This document shows positions 44,615-53,801 of a DNA stretch of 64,000 bases, piece after piece. Under the pieces are notes generated by a model. The model searched no databases. It was not told where the DNA came from and was given only the letters and a program-made list of their open reading frames with translations. The stretch lies in assembly GCF_000960995.1 (NCBI RefSeq), contig NZ_CP009435.1, forward strand, positions 2,046,001 through 2,110,000, given 5' to 3'. This DNA comes from Burkholderia glumae LMG 2196 = ATCC 33617 (GTDB lineage: Bacteria; Pseudomonadota; Gammaproteobacteria; Burkholderiales; Burkholderiaceae). Made by a program: the position numbers and the translations under genes. Position 1 is the stretch's first letter. Every line of letters begins with the position of its first letter.

Positions 44615-44630
44615 AGTCATCGTATAAGAT
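44615..44630. promoter_or_regulatory. Degenerate operator copy before udh
   Basis: AGTCATCG followed by TATAAGAT, 93 bp before the udh start. The left arm equals that of the palindrome at 43659; TATAAG may also serve as a -10. Probable overlap of operator and promoter. Confidence 0.45.
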
Positions 44631-44707
44631 CGCGATTCCGCGCCTCGATGCCTTTGCATCGGCGTCCTGCCACCTGCTTCGATTCGCCATCCAGAGAGGA
44701 TTTCGCC

Positions 44708-45550
44708 GTGACTTCGCCCACTTCCACGACCGCCAAGCCGTTCCGCCGCCTGCTGCTCACCGGCGCCGCGGGCAATCTCGGCCGCCAGCTGCGCGCGGCG
44801 CTCGGCGATTGGGCCGACATCGTCCGCGTCAGCGACATCGCGCCGCTCGGCGAGGTGGCACCGCACGAGGAAGCGGTGGTGGCGGACCTGGCCGACCGCG
44901 CCGCCGTCAACGCGCTGGTCGAGGGCGTGGACGCCGTGATCCACCTCGGCGGCATCTCGGTGGACGCGCCGTTCGACGCGCTGATCGAGGCCAACATCCG
45001 CGGCGTCTACAACCTCTATGCGGCCGCCCATCAGTTCGGCGTGCGCCGTATCGTCTACGCGAGCTCGAACCACGTGGTCGGTTTCCATCCGGTCACCGAG
45101 GTGGTCGACGTCGATTCGCCGCCGCGCCCCGATTCGCTGTACGGCGTGACGAAGTGCTTCGGCGAGTCGCTGTCGCGCTATTATTTCGACCGCTTCGGCC
45201 TGGAGACGGTGTGCCTGCGGATCGGCTCGTCGTTCGACGTGCCCAAGAACCCGCGCATGCTGGTTACCTACCTGAGCTTCCGTGACTTCATCGAGCTGGT
45301 GCGCTGCTCGCTGATGACCAACCGGGTTGGCCACGCGATCGTCTACGGCGTGTCGGACAACCGCACCAAGTGGATCGACAACGCCAAGGCCGCGTTCCTC
45401 GGCTTCCGCCCGCAGGACAGCTCGGCGCCGTTCGAGCACCTGTTCCCGTCGAGCGGCCCGGACCGCAATCTCGACGATCCGGCACAGCGCTACCAGGGCG
45501 GCGGCTTCGTGGTCGGCGAGCCGCAGGGCGAACCGAAGCTCACGAACTGA
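44708..45550 (+). CDS. udh: Uronate dehydrogenase
   Basis: NAD-dependent SDR enzyme oxidising galacturonate or glucuronate to the aldarolactone. 280 aa with a GTG start behind GAGAGGA. GAAGNLG cofactor loop, HLGGISVDAPF, YASSNHVVGFH and the catalytic YGVTK are present, the last three characteristic of Udh. Following enzymes (lactonase, dehydratase) are not in the window. Uronates are plant cell-wall sugars. Confidence 0.88.
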   Translation: MTSPTSTTAKPFRRLLLTGAAGNLGRQLRAALGDWADIVRVSDIAPLGEVAPHEEAVVADLADRAAVNALVEGVDAVIHLGGISVDAPFDALIEANIRGVYNLYAAAHQFGVRRIVYASSNHVVGFHPVTEVVDVDSPPRPDSLYGVTKCFGESLSRYYFDRFGLETVCLRIGSSFDVPKNPRMLVTYLSFRDFIELVRCSLMTNRVGHAIVYGVSDNRTKWIDNAKAAFLGFRPQDSSAPFEHLFPSSGPDRNLDDPAQRYQGGGFVVGEPQGEPKLTN

Positions 45551-45648
45551 GCACACCCGAAACAGGCAATCCGCCGGCCGCGTGAGCGGCACGGCGGGGC
45601 GGGGCAGGGCGGCGAGCGCGAGAGCGCGCGCGGCGCGAGAACCCCGCG

Positions 45649-45683
45649 GACGGCGCCCGTCGCATTACGTGACGGGCGCCGTC
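45649..45683. terminator. Strong hairpin between convergent udh and phospholipase genes
   Basis: GACGGCGCCCGTC (45649-45661), 9-base loop, perfect complement (45671-45683). 13-bp GC-rich stem between two convergent genes; T content after it is low. Probable shared transcription end. Confidence 0.7.
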
Positions 45684-45688
45684 GCCGT

Positions 45689-47785
45689 TTACACGGTGGC
45701 GATCGCCGGGTCGCTGGTGCTCGGGCGGCCCGTCTCGACGTGGCCGGCGAAGCGGCGCAGGAAGCCGGAGGCGGTGCCGTCGCTGATCGTCAGGTCGAAC
45801 CAGCCGTGGCTGCCGCGCAGGTCCCAGTAGTCATCGATGCGCTGGCCCGGGAACAGCTCCCAGGTGCGCGTGCGGCCGCCATAGCCGTTCGACACGGTCA
45901 GCCGCACCGGTGCCTTGCCGCGGTTCGTGAGGCGCAGCATGAGGTTGCCGTTGATCACGTCGTAGCCGTACAGCGCTTCCGGATTCGGCGTGTGGCCGTC
46001 GCCGGCCGCGGTGGTGCCGCGGAAGCGGCTGAAGAAGCCGTTCGGGCCGTACACCGAAAGGTCGTACAGGCCGAGCGTGGCCGCCGTGCTCCAGCTGTCG
46101 GCGAGCTTCTTGCCTGCCTCGACGGTATAGGCCCACGGGCCGTCGATGCGGTTTGCGGCCTGCACCTGGAACGCCGCGCCGGCCCGGCCGCCGTTCGCGA
46201 AGGTCAGCTTGTACTTGCCGCGCGCGGCGTCGTTGCGGCCGAACACGAACAGCTCGTAGGGCAGCGCGCGCGCCCGACGCAGCCCGGCTTCCTGCCGCGG
46301 CACGGCCTGCGAGACGGGCGGCAGGGGCACGTAGTCGGGGTGCGTGGTGCGGTCGGGCGGCGCGTAGCCGCTCGTGTCGGGCAGCGACGGCAGGCGCGAG
46401 TCCGGATCGCGGAAGTCGAACGCGGCAGTCAGATCGCCGCATACGGCGCGGCGCCACGGCGAGATATTCGAGGCCGCGATGTCGTACTGCTCGCCGAAGC
46501 GCGCCTCGATGAACTGCAGCAGCGAGGTGTGATCGAAGGTCTGCGAGCAGAGCCAGCCGCCCTTGGTCCACGGCGAGACCACGATCATCGGCACGCGCGG
46601 GCCGAGGCCGTAGGGGCCGGCCATGTGCGTCGCGTTGCCCGCGAACACCTCGTTGGTGGTGGGCACGGTGGACAGGCCGTTGTCGCGCGACTGCGGCGCG
46701 AACGGCGGCGGCACGTGGTCGAAGAAGCCGTCGTTCTCGTCGTAGGTGATGAACAGCGCGGTCTTGCTCCACACCTCGGGGTTCGAGGTCAGCGTCGCGA
46801 GTACCTGCTCGACATACCAGGCGCCGTAGTTGGCCGGCCAGTTCGGGTGCTCCGAATACGCCTCCGGCGAGCAGATCCACGACACCTGCGGCAGCGTGCC
46901 GTTCGCGACGTCGGCCTTCAGCACGTCGAACAGCGTGCCGCCCGCGCTGACGTTGGTGCCCGTGCGGGCCTTGTCGTACAGCGGGCTGCCCGGCTGGGCG
47001 TTGCGATACTGGTTGAAGTAGAGCAGCGAGTTGTCGCCGTAGTTGCCGATGTAGGCGTTCTTGCTGGTCCAGCCCCACGAGCCGGCCGCGTTCAGGCCCT
47101 CGCCGATGTCCTGGTAGATCTTCCACGACACGCCGGCCTTCTCGAGCACCTCGGGATAGGTGGTCCAGCCGTAGCCGGCTTCCTCGTTGCCGAGCACCGG
47201 GCCGCCGCCCTGGCCGTCGTTGCCGACGTAGCCGGTCCACATGTAGTAGCGGTTCGGGTCGGTCGAGCTCGGGATCGAGCAATGGTAGGCGTCGCAGATC
47301 GTGAACGCGTCGGCCAGCGCGTAGTGGAACGGAATGTCCTCGCGCTGCAGGTAGGCCATCGACGTCGTGCCCTTGTTCGGCACCCACTGGTCGTAGCGGC
47401 CGTGGTTCCAGGCCGCGTGCATGTCCTGCCAGCCGTGCGGCAGATCCTGGATGAACTGCAGGCCGAGGTTCGACGCGGTGGGACGGAAGGGCAGCACTTC
47501 GCCGAGGCCGGCCGGCTGATGGAACACCGACTTGCCGTTGGCGAGCGTGAGCGGACGCGGATCGCCGAAGCCGCGCACGCCGCGCAGCGTGCCGAAGTAA
47601 TGGTCGAACGAACGGTTCTCCTGCATCAGGATCACGATGTGTTCGATATCGCGGATCGTGCCGGTGCGGCGGCTCGCGGGAATCGCGAGCGCGTTGCGGA
47701 TCACGGGCGGGAACACGCTGAGCGCGGCGGCGCCGGCGGTGCCGGCGGCGAGGCGCAGAAAGTCGCGGCGATGTTTCGTCGTCAT
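45689..47785 (-). CDS. plcN: Tat-exported phospholipase C (PlcN type)
   Basis: 698 aa. Tat signal RRDFLRLAAGTAGAAAL; phosphoesterase domain with ENRSFDHYFGTLRG and DENDGFFDHVPPP metal-binding motifs; two C-terminal DUF756 repeats (ELFVFGRNDAARGKYKL..., VNGNLML...). Hydrolyses phosphatidylcholine/ethanolamine in known members; non-haemolytic type is suggested by resemblance only. The twin-arginine route implies export in folded form. Single gene, convergent with udh. Confidence 0.92.
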   Translation of the reverse strand: MTTKHRRDFLRLAAGTAGAAALSVFPPVIRNALAIPASRRTGTIRDIEHIVILMQENRSFDHYFGTLRGVRGFGDPRPLTLANGKSVFHQPAGLGEVLPFRPTASNLGLQFIQDLPHGWQDMHAAWNHGRYDQWVPNKGTTSMAYLQREDIPFHYALADAFTICDAYHCSIPSSTDPNRYYMWTGYVGNDGQGGGPVLGNEEAGYGWTTYPEVLEKAGVSWKIYQDIGEGLNAAGSWGWTSKNAYIGNYGDNSLLYFNQYRNAQPGSPLYDKARTGTNVSAGGTLFDVLKADVANGTLPQVSWICSPEAYSEHPNWPANYGAWYVEQVLATLTSNPEVWSKTALFITYDENDGFFDHVPPPFAPQSRDNGLSTVPTTNEVFAGNATHMAGPYGLGPRVPMIVVSPWTKGGWLCSQTFDHTSLLQFIEARFGEQYDIAASNISPWRRAVCGDLTAAFDFRDPDSRLPSLPDTSGYAPPDRTTHPDYVPLPPVSQAVPRQEAGLRRARALPYELFVFGRNDAARGKYKLTFANGGRAGAAFQVQAANRIDGPWAYTVEAGKKLADSWSTAATLGLYDLSVYGPNGFFSRFRGTTAAGDGHTPNPEALYGYDVINGNLMLRLTNRGKAPVRLTVSNGYGGRTRTWELFPGQRIDDYWDLRGSHGWFDLTISDGTASGFLRRFAGHVETGRPSTSDPAIATV

Positions 47786-48140
47786 GGGTTGCTTCCTGGG
47801 CGGAGGGAATGGGCGGCCGTGCCAGAGACGGCCGAAAGAAATGCGGCCGGCGTCGCGCGGGGCGCGACCTGCGTCGTCGCCGAGAATAGCGGGCGAACGG
47901 TGTCATCCGCGTGACCGAGACAAGGTTGGCGGGCCGGGAAAAGCGTGTGAAAACAAGCTGAAAGCCAAGTGGGAAAGCGCCCCGCGCCGCGCCGCGCGAA
48001 CCGGCAGGAAACGGCGCGGCGGAGCGCGGCCGGCGCGGATGACGAGACGGCGCCGGCCCGATGCCGCCCGCGCCGGCCGGCCCGGGACGAACCCGCCGGC
48101 CGACCCGGGGGCGGGCTCGACGGGGCGGCCGCCGGCGCGC
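47786..48140. other. 355-bp intergenic region
   Basis: Upstream of plcN on the minus strand and downstream of the FAD-dependent gene. No supported ORF. It probably contains the plcN promoter; no clear phosphate-box-like element seen. Confidence 0.4.
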
Positions 48141-50630
48141 TCATGCGGGCCGCCCGAGCCCGGCCGGATCGTGCGGCGCCGGCAGGCGCGCCGTCGCGGC
48201 GAGCCGTTCGCCCGCCAGTTCGATCTGGTAGCGGCCCTCGGTGGGGTCGGGCGCGCCGGCCGCGCAACTCACCACGCCGAGCGCGACCGGCAGGCCGAGC
48301 GTGTGGCCGAACCCGGCCGAACTCAGTAGGCCGACGGCCGCGCCGTCGCGCAGGATCGCCTCGCCGCCCCACAAGGTGACGTCGGGCCGGCCCTCGACGC
48401 GCAGCGCGACGACGCGGCGCCGGCACGGTAGCCCGGCGCGCGCGGCAAGCGCCGCCGAGCCCGTGAACGGTATCGGCATCGCGAGCTTGCAGAGCCCGGC
48501 GAGGCCGGCCTCGAACGGGTCGAGGCTTGGCGACAGTTCACGGCCCCAGGCCGCCTGGCCATTCTCGATGCGCAGCGATTCGAGCGCGTACTCGCCGGCC
48601 TGGACGAGCCCGAGCGCGGCGCCCGCGTGCACCAGCGCCGCATGCACCGGCACCGCCGACTCGACCGGCACCAGCAGGTCCCAGCCCGGCGCGCCGGCGA
48701 TCGCGTGGCGCAGCGCGTGCACGGTGGCGTGGCCGAGCTCGATCTCGCGGCAGGTGCCGGCCGCGAACCCGGCATCGCGCAAGTCCGCGCGCGAGACGCG
48801 CTGCAGCAGTGCGCGCGCATGCGGGCCGATCAGCGAGAAGAGCGCGTATTGCCCCGTCACGTCGAGCGCCACGCAGCGCCGATCGCCGGCCTCGAGATGA
48901 CGCTCGAGCAGGTCGAGATCGCGCGTGGCCTGCGTGGTGCCGGTGAGCAGCAGATAGCGATCGTCGGCAAGCCGCGCGAGCACGACGTCGGACTCGTAGC
49001 CGCCGCGCGTGTTGAGGATGCCGCTGCGCACGATGCTGCCGGGCGCCACCGCGACGTCGTTGGCCAGGCGCGACTGCAGCGCGCTTTCGGCGTCGCGCCC
49101 CTTGACGAGCAGCTTGGCCAGCGCGCTGCGATCGAACAGGGCCACCGCCTCGCGGCAGGCGCGGTGCTCGGCGGCACTCCAGTCGTGCCAGTTCTGCCGG
49201 CCGAAGCGGTAGTCGATGCGCGGCGGCTGGCCCGGCGGCGCGAACACGTTGACGATTTCCCAGCCCATCCGGCTGCCGAAGCAGGCGCCGGCAGCCTGCA
49301 GCTGCGCGTGGACCGGCGAGCGCCGCACGCCGCGCGCGCTCTCGAGTTCGCGGTTCGGCCAGGGCATCGCGTAGTGCAGGCCGAGCGTTTCCTTCACGCG
49401 GTCGTGGAGCCACGCGTCGTTGCCGTGCAGGCGCGCGAAGCGGCGCAGGTCCACGGCCCACAGGTCCAGGGTCGGCTCGCCCGCCTCGATCCACTCGGCG
49501 AGCGCGCGGCCGGCGCCGCCCGCCGAGGCGATGCCCATCGAATTGAAGCCCGCGCCGACGAAGAAGTTCGCCAGCTCGGGCGCCTCGCCGAGGATGAAGT
49601 GGTTGTCCGGGGTGAACGACTCGGGGCCGTTGTAGAACTGCCGGACCTCGGCCGTCTCGAGCGCCGGCACGCGGTGCAGCGCGTTGCGCATCAGGATCTC
49701 GAACTGGTCCCAGTCGTCGGGCAGCAGCTGGAATTCGAATTGGTCGGGAATGCCGTCCATGCCCCACGGCTTCGCGTCGGGCTCGAAGCCGCCCATCACG
49801 AGCCCGCCCACTTCCTCCTTGAAGTAGACGTAGCCGTCGGGGTCGCGCATCACCGGCAGGTCCGGGTGCGTGCCCGGAATCCGGCCGGTCACGATGTAGT
49901 AGTGCTCGGCCGCGTGCAGCGGCACCGTGACGTCGGCGAGCCGGCCGAGGCCCTTGGCCCACTGGCCCGCGCAGTTCACCACGAATTCGGCGCCGAGCGT
50001 GCCGGTGTCGCCGGCCTTGTTGCGCCACACCACGCCGGCCGCGCGGCGGCGCGTGCCGGTGCGCTCGCTCAGCACGGCCGTGACGCGCGTGCTCTCGATG
50101 ATCCGCACGCCGCGCTGGCGCGCGCCGCGCGCGAGCGACTGGGTGAGGTCGGTGGGGTTCGCCTTGCCGTCGCCGGGCAGCCAGGCCGCGCCGGCCAGAT
50201 CATCGGTTCGCATCGCGGGCCACAGCGCGCCGGCCGCGCGCGCATCGATCAGCTCGCATTCGACGCCGTAGGCGCGCGCCATGGCGGCCGTGCGCTTCAA
50301 TTGCGTGAGACGCTCGGCCGTGCGCGCCACCGACAGCGAGCCGCAGCGCTTCCAGCCGGTGGCGAGGCCGGTCTCGGCCTCGAGCGACGCATACAACTCG
50401 GTGGAATAGCGGATCAGCTGCGTCAGGCTGCGTTGCGTGCGCAACTGACCCACCAGGCCGGCCGCGTGCCAGGTGGTGCCGCACGAGAGCTGGCCCTGTT
50501 CGAGCAGCACCACGTCCGTGATGCCGGCCCTGGCGAGATGGTAGGCGGTCGAGCAGCCGATGATTCCGCCGCCCACGATCACGACGCGGGCATGGGACGG
50601 CACGGGCGGGGCGGAGAACGGGGCGGCCAT
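48141..50630 (-). CDS. FAD-dependent oxidoreductase with GcvT domain (dimethylglycine/sarcosine dehydrogenase type)
   Basis: 829 aa from ATG 50630. The N-terminal DAO/FAD domain starts RVVIVGGGIIGCSTAYHLARAG, followed by the flavin-attachment-like SCGTTWHAAGL (H is the covalent FAD site in dimethylglycine dehydrogenase). Residues about 430-829 are an aminomethyltransferase (GcvT-like) folate-binding domain. Oxidative demethylation of N-methylglycines coupled to tetrahydrofolate is the likely reaction. Exact substrate unknown. Same strand as pdxY upstream. Confidence 0.88.
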   Translation of the reverse strand: MAAPFSAPPVPSHARVVIVGGGIIGCSTAYHLARAGITDVVLLEQGQLSCGTTWHAAGLVGQLRTQRSLTQLIRYSTELYASLEAETGLATGWKRCGSLSVARTAERLTQLKRTAAMARAYGVECELIDARAAGALWPAMRTDDLAGAAWLPGDGKANPTDLTQSLARGARQRGVRIIESTRVTAVLSERTGTRRRAAGVVWRNKAGDTGTLGAEFVVNCAGQWAKGLGRLADVTVPLHAAEHYYIVTGRIPGTHPDLPVMRDPDGYVYFKEEVGGLVMGGFEPDAKPWGMDGIPDQFEFQLLPDDWDQFEILMRNALHRVPALETAEVRQFYNGPESFTPDNHFILGEAPELANFFVGAGFNSMGIASAGGAGRALAEWIEAGEPTLDLWAVDLRRFARLHGNDAWLHDRVKETLGLHYAMPWPNRELESARGVRRSPVHAQLQAAGACFGSRMGWEIVNVFAPPGQPPRIDYRFGRQNWHDWSAAEHRACREAVALFDRSALAKLLVKGRDAESALQSRLANDVAVAPGSIVRSGILNTRGGYESDVVLARLADDRYLLLTGTTQATRDLDLLERHLEAGDRRCVALDVTGQYALFSLIGPHARALLQRVSRADLRDAGFAAGTCREIELGHATVHALRHAIAGAPGWDLLVPVESAVPVHAALVHAGAALGLVQAGEYALESLRIENGQAAWGRELSPSLDPFEAGLAGLCKLAMPIPFTGSAALAARAGLPCRRRVVALRVEGRPDVTLWGGEAILRDGAAVGLLSSAGFGHTLGLPVALGVVSCAAGAPDPTEGRYQIELAGERLAATARLPAPHDPAGLGRPA

Positions 50631-50820
50631 CGCGAGCCTGGACAGATTGCAACAAAACGCATCGTATTGCCTGAAAATGACACGTTTGCGACGGCGCCCA
50701 CGAGCGGCGGCGTTCGCCGCGGGCGCGAGGCAATGGCGGGGACGAAGGGCCGCAAGCGCGGCGCGCGCGGGAGCGATTAGCTGCGCGGCGGGAGGTGGCA
50801 GACAGGGCGGAAGGCGGGCG

Positions 50821-50900
50821 CCGGGAAACAGGGGCCGGGAAGGGCCGAAAAGCGGGGGCCGAAAAGCGGGGCCGGCAAGCGGGGCCGGGAAACGAGCGAG
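50821..50900. repeat. Degenerate short tandem repeat, 13-15 bp units
   Basis: GGCCGAAAAGCGGG-type units recur with changes (GGCCGGGAAG, GGCCGAAAAGCGGG, GGCCGAAAAGCGGG, GGCCGGCAAGCGGG, GGCCGGGAAACG). In the 314-bp gap between the FAD gene and pdxY, which holds no gene. Confidence 0.6.
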
Positions 50901-50944
50901 CGGCGCGGGCATGTGGTGCCGGTGCGCCGCTCGCCGCGCCGCGC

Positions 50945-51808
50945 TCATTCGATGTCGGTCACCCAGGCGCCGAACCACTCGCTCGGCCGCGCGATCTCGT
51001 CCTGCGCGGCCACGAGCTCGAGTTCGTAGCGGCGCGCGTCGTAGGTCGCCTTGACCACGGCGTGCACCGCCGCGAGCGTGTGCTCGAAGGCGGCGCGCAG
51101 CGAGTCGCCGCGCAGCCGCCGCGCCACGAACACGGCGCTCGTCAGATCGCCGACGCCGACCGGATGGCGCGGGAACGCGTAGAGCGGCCGCTGGCCGATC
51201 CAGGCCTCGTGCTCGGTGACGGCCAGCATGTTGAAGCGGTCGGCCGGGCTGTTGCGATCGTGCAGATGCTTGACGAGGATGATCTTCGGCCCGCGCCGGA
51301 TGAGCTCGCGGCAGGCGTCGACGGCTTCGCGCACCGTTTCGACGCGGCGTCCGGCCAGCTTCTGCAGTTCGCTGTGATTGGGCGCCATGCCGTCGGCCAG
51401 CGCCGGCAGCTCGGACACGATGAATTCCTCGACGCCTGGCTCCGGGCGCACCCCGCCGGTCTGGCCCATCGCCGGATCGCAGAAGTACCAGGCGTTGGGA
51501 TTCATCGACTTGACGGTGCGCACGATGTCGGCCGCCGCATGCGCCTGCGCGGGCGAGCCCAGGAAGCCCGAGAGGATCGCGTCGCAGCGCTTGAGCGCGC
51601 CGATCGCGGCGATGCCGTCCACCAGCTGCTCCATCTTCGCCGCGTCGATCGCGCTGCCGGCCCAGTTGCCGTACTGCATGTGGTTCGAGAGCTGGACCGT
51701 GTTGAGCGGCCAGACGTTCACACCGAGGCGCTGCATCGGGAACACGGCCGCGCTGTTGCCCGCATGCCCGTAGATCACGTGCGACTGAATGCTGAGGACG
51801 TTCTTCAT
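50945..51808 (-). CDS. pdxY: Pyridoxal kinase PdxY
   Basis: Phosphorylates pyridoxal in vitamin B6 salvage. 287 aa from ATG 51808. The opening MKNVLSIQSHVIYGHAGNSAAVFPMQRLG is characteristic; the C-terminal GVGDLTSAVFVARRL holds the catalytic aspartate. Complements pdxJ (17545) of the de novo route. Confidence 0.95.
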   Translation of the reverse strand: MKNVLSIQSHVIYGHAGNSAAVFPMQRLGVNVWPLNTVQLSNHMQYGNWAGSAIDAAKMEQLVDGIAAIGALKRCDAILSGFLGSPAQAHAAADIVRTVKSMNPNAWYFCDPAMGQTGGVRPEPGVEEFIVSELPALADGMAPNHSELQKLAGRRVETVREAVDACRELIRRGPKIILVKHLHDRNSPADRFNMLAVTEHEAWIGQRPLYAFPRHPVGVGDLTSAVFVARRLRGDSLRAAFEHTLAAVHAVVKATYDARRYELELVAAQDEIARPSEWFGAWVTDIE

Positions 51809-52138
51809 GATCGGCGGCTGATCGCGGTTCGGTGTCTGCACGATACAGGAACTCGCCGCGACACGGAAACACGCGCTGATCGAACCGCGCCGGGAAGGTC
51901 GGGGCCGGCTTGTCCGACTGGTTGTAAGAATGCGAAAAACGTGCCGCGCCTCGGTCCTTCCGGCAGGCCGAGGTTGCCGATTCGCGCGATCCCGCACCCG
52001 TCCTCGTTCGTGCGGCTGGCTGCGGGTTCGCCGTCGTCGTGGCTCCCGGCATCGCGCCCGCCGGCACGGCAACGGGGGCCGGCCGCTCCGCTCGGGCTCG
52101 AAGACTGGCAGGCGCGCGGCGTGCGGCCGCTTACCCGT
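51809..52138. other. 330-bp intergenic region
   Basis: Between pdxY and the luciferase-like gene, both on the minus strand. No ORF supported. Probable pdxY promoter near 51850-51950. Confidence 0.4.
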
Positions 52139-53131
52139 TCATCGCGCGGCAAGCTCGTCGCGCACCTGCGCGGCGATCTCGTAAGAGCGCACGCGCGCGG
52201 CGTGATCGTAGATCTGCGACGCCACGATCAGCTCGTCGGCACCGGTCTGCGCGATCAGCTGCTGGAGCCGGTCGCGCACCGTGTCGCGCGAGCCGATCGC
52301 CGCGAACGACAGCGCATGCGCGACGTTCGCGAGCTCGAAGTCGCTGCCCTCGAGCACCTCGACGGGCGGCGGCAGCTTGCCCGGCGTGCCGCGTCGCAGG
52401 TTCAGGAACTGCTGCTGCAGCGAGGTGAAGAGGCGCCGCGCCGCCTCGTCGGTATCGGCCGCGAACACGTTGACGCCCACCATCGCATACGGCTTCGCCA
52501 GCGCGGCCGACGGCCGGAACTGGGCGCGATAGACCTCCAGCGCGCGCATCAGGTAATCGGGCGCGAAGTGCGATGCGAACGCGAACGGCAAGCCCAGCAT
52601 GGCGGCCAGCTGCGCGCTGAAGAGGCTCGAGCCGAGCAGCCAGAGCGGCACGTTCAGGCCCGCGCCGGGCACCGCGCGCACCCGCTGGCCCGCCACCGGG
52701 TCGGCGAAATAGCGCTGCAGTTCGACCACGTCGTCGGGGAACGTGTCGGCGCTGCCGGCCAGATCGCGCCGCAGCGCGCGCGCGGTGGTCTGGTCGGTAC
52801 CGGGCGCGCGGCCGAGGCCGAGCTCGATGCGGCCCGGGTACAGCGAGGCGAGCGTGCCGAACTGCTCGGCGATCACGAGCGGCGCGTGATTGGGCAGCAT
52901 GATGCCGCCCGATCCCACGCGGATCGTCTTGGTGCCGCCGGCGATGTGGCCGATCACCACCGCGGTGGCCGCGCTCGCGATGCCGGGCATGTTGTGGTGC
53001 TCGGCGAGCCAGTAGCGCTGGTAGCCCCAACGCTCGGCGTGCTGCGCGAGATCGAGCGAGTTGCGAAACGCCTGGCCGGCGTCGGCGCCTTCGGGGATCG
53101 GCGCGAGATCGAGAACGGAAAACGGGATCAT
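52139..53131 (-). CDS. Luciferase-like monooxygenase (LLM class flavoprotein)
   Basis: 330 aa from ATG 53131 (MIPFSVLDLAPI). WLAEHHNMPGIASAATAVVIGHIA and LGLGRAPGTDQ are typical of the group-1 luciferase-like family using FMNH2. Single gene. Substrate unknown; family members with this N-terminus are broadly distributed and mostly uncharacterised. Confidence 0.9.
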   Translation of the reverse strand: MIPFSVLDLAPIPEGADAGQAFRNSLDLAQHAERWGYQRYWLAEHHNMPGIASAATAVVIGHIAGGTKTIRVGSGGIMLPNHAPLVIAEQFGTLASLYPGRIELGLGRAPGTDQTTARALRRDLAGSADTFPDDVVELQRYFADPVAGQRVRAVPGAGLNVPLWLLGSSLFSAQLAAMLGLPFAFASHFAPDYLMRALEVYRAQFRPSAALAKPYAMVGVNVFAADTDEAARRLFTSLQQQFLNLRRGTPGKLPPPVEVLEGSDFELANVAHALSFAAIGSRDTVRDRLQQLIAQTGADELIVASQIYDHAARVRSYEIAAQVRDELAAR

Positions 53132-53801
53132 GGGCGGGAGTCGGAAAGTAGGGGAGCGGGCTCGCGCGCGCCGGCGGGGCCGGCACGGCGCGAACCGACG
53201 CGCGTGAAAGCGGCGCGACAGGTGCCGCCGATTGTGCCAAAGGGTGGGCAAGCCCGCTGGCGGTGCCGCGATAACCCTGCCGCCCGCAGGGTAAGCGGCG
53301 GCCTCGACCAGCCGCCGGTGTGCGACCGAAAAGCGCACTTCGTCGCGCCCCGCTTGCCTCGCCGACGCCTCGCGACGGGGTGCGCGCAACGCGTCAATGG
53401 CGTAATGGAAACGGGTCGAGTTGATGCTCCGCAAGTTCCAGTGCGAGAGAAGCTTGACGACGCTGGCGATGTCGGTGGGAAAGTGCTTGTGTTATCTGTC
53501 TCTTTATTGCGTTCAAGACCGGCCGATTTGTCGCGATTTATGTCGATTTGTCGAGGCAGTGGTGGGGGCGGATAGGCGTCCGAGATCCGCTGCTACACTC
53601 AATCCCTAAATTAAAGCGCGCCGCGGGATTGCCGAGAGACGCCGCCTTCGACGGGTGGCGGGCCGCATGCGGCGGCGCTCCCGATCGAACCATCACGGCC
53701 CCGCCGCGCGCGGGGCCAGGAGCCGGGACCGTGTCTGTCGACGTCCAATCCGCATCGCGCAGCGCGCATCGTGCCGGCCCCCGGGCCGGCCGGGGCGCCG
53801 C
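53132..53801. other. 670-bp intergenic region before hpnI
   Basis: Divergent region between the luciferase-like gene and the hopanoid cluster. The right half has lower GC and repeats CGATTTGTCG at about 53523 and 53544 with an intervening CGATTTATG; the same TCGATTTGTCG appears at about 58535. No gene supported; likely hpn promoter region. Confidence 0.45.

Noticed and set aside
45740..47914. Plus-strand 724-codon frame opposite phospholipase C
   Set aside because: Shadow frame; the minus strand has a Tat signal and catalytic motifs.
50821..50900. CRISPR array
   Set aside because: Units are short, imperfect and without spacers of constant length; no cas genes in the window.
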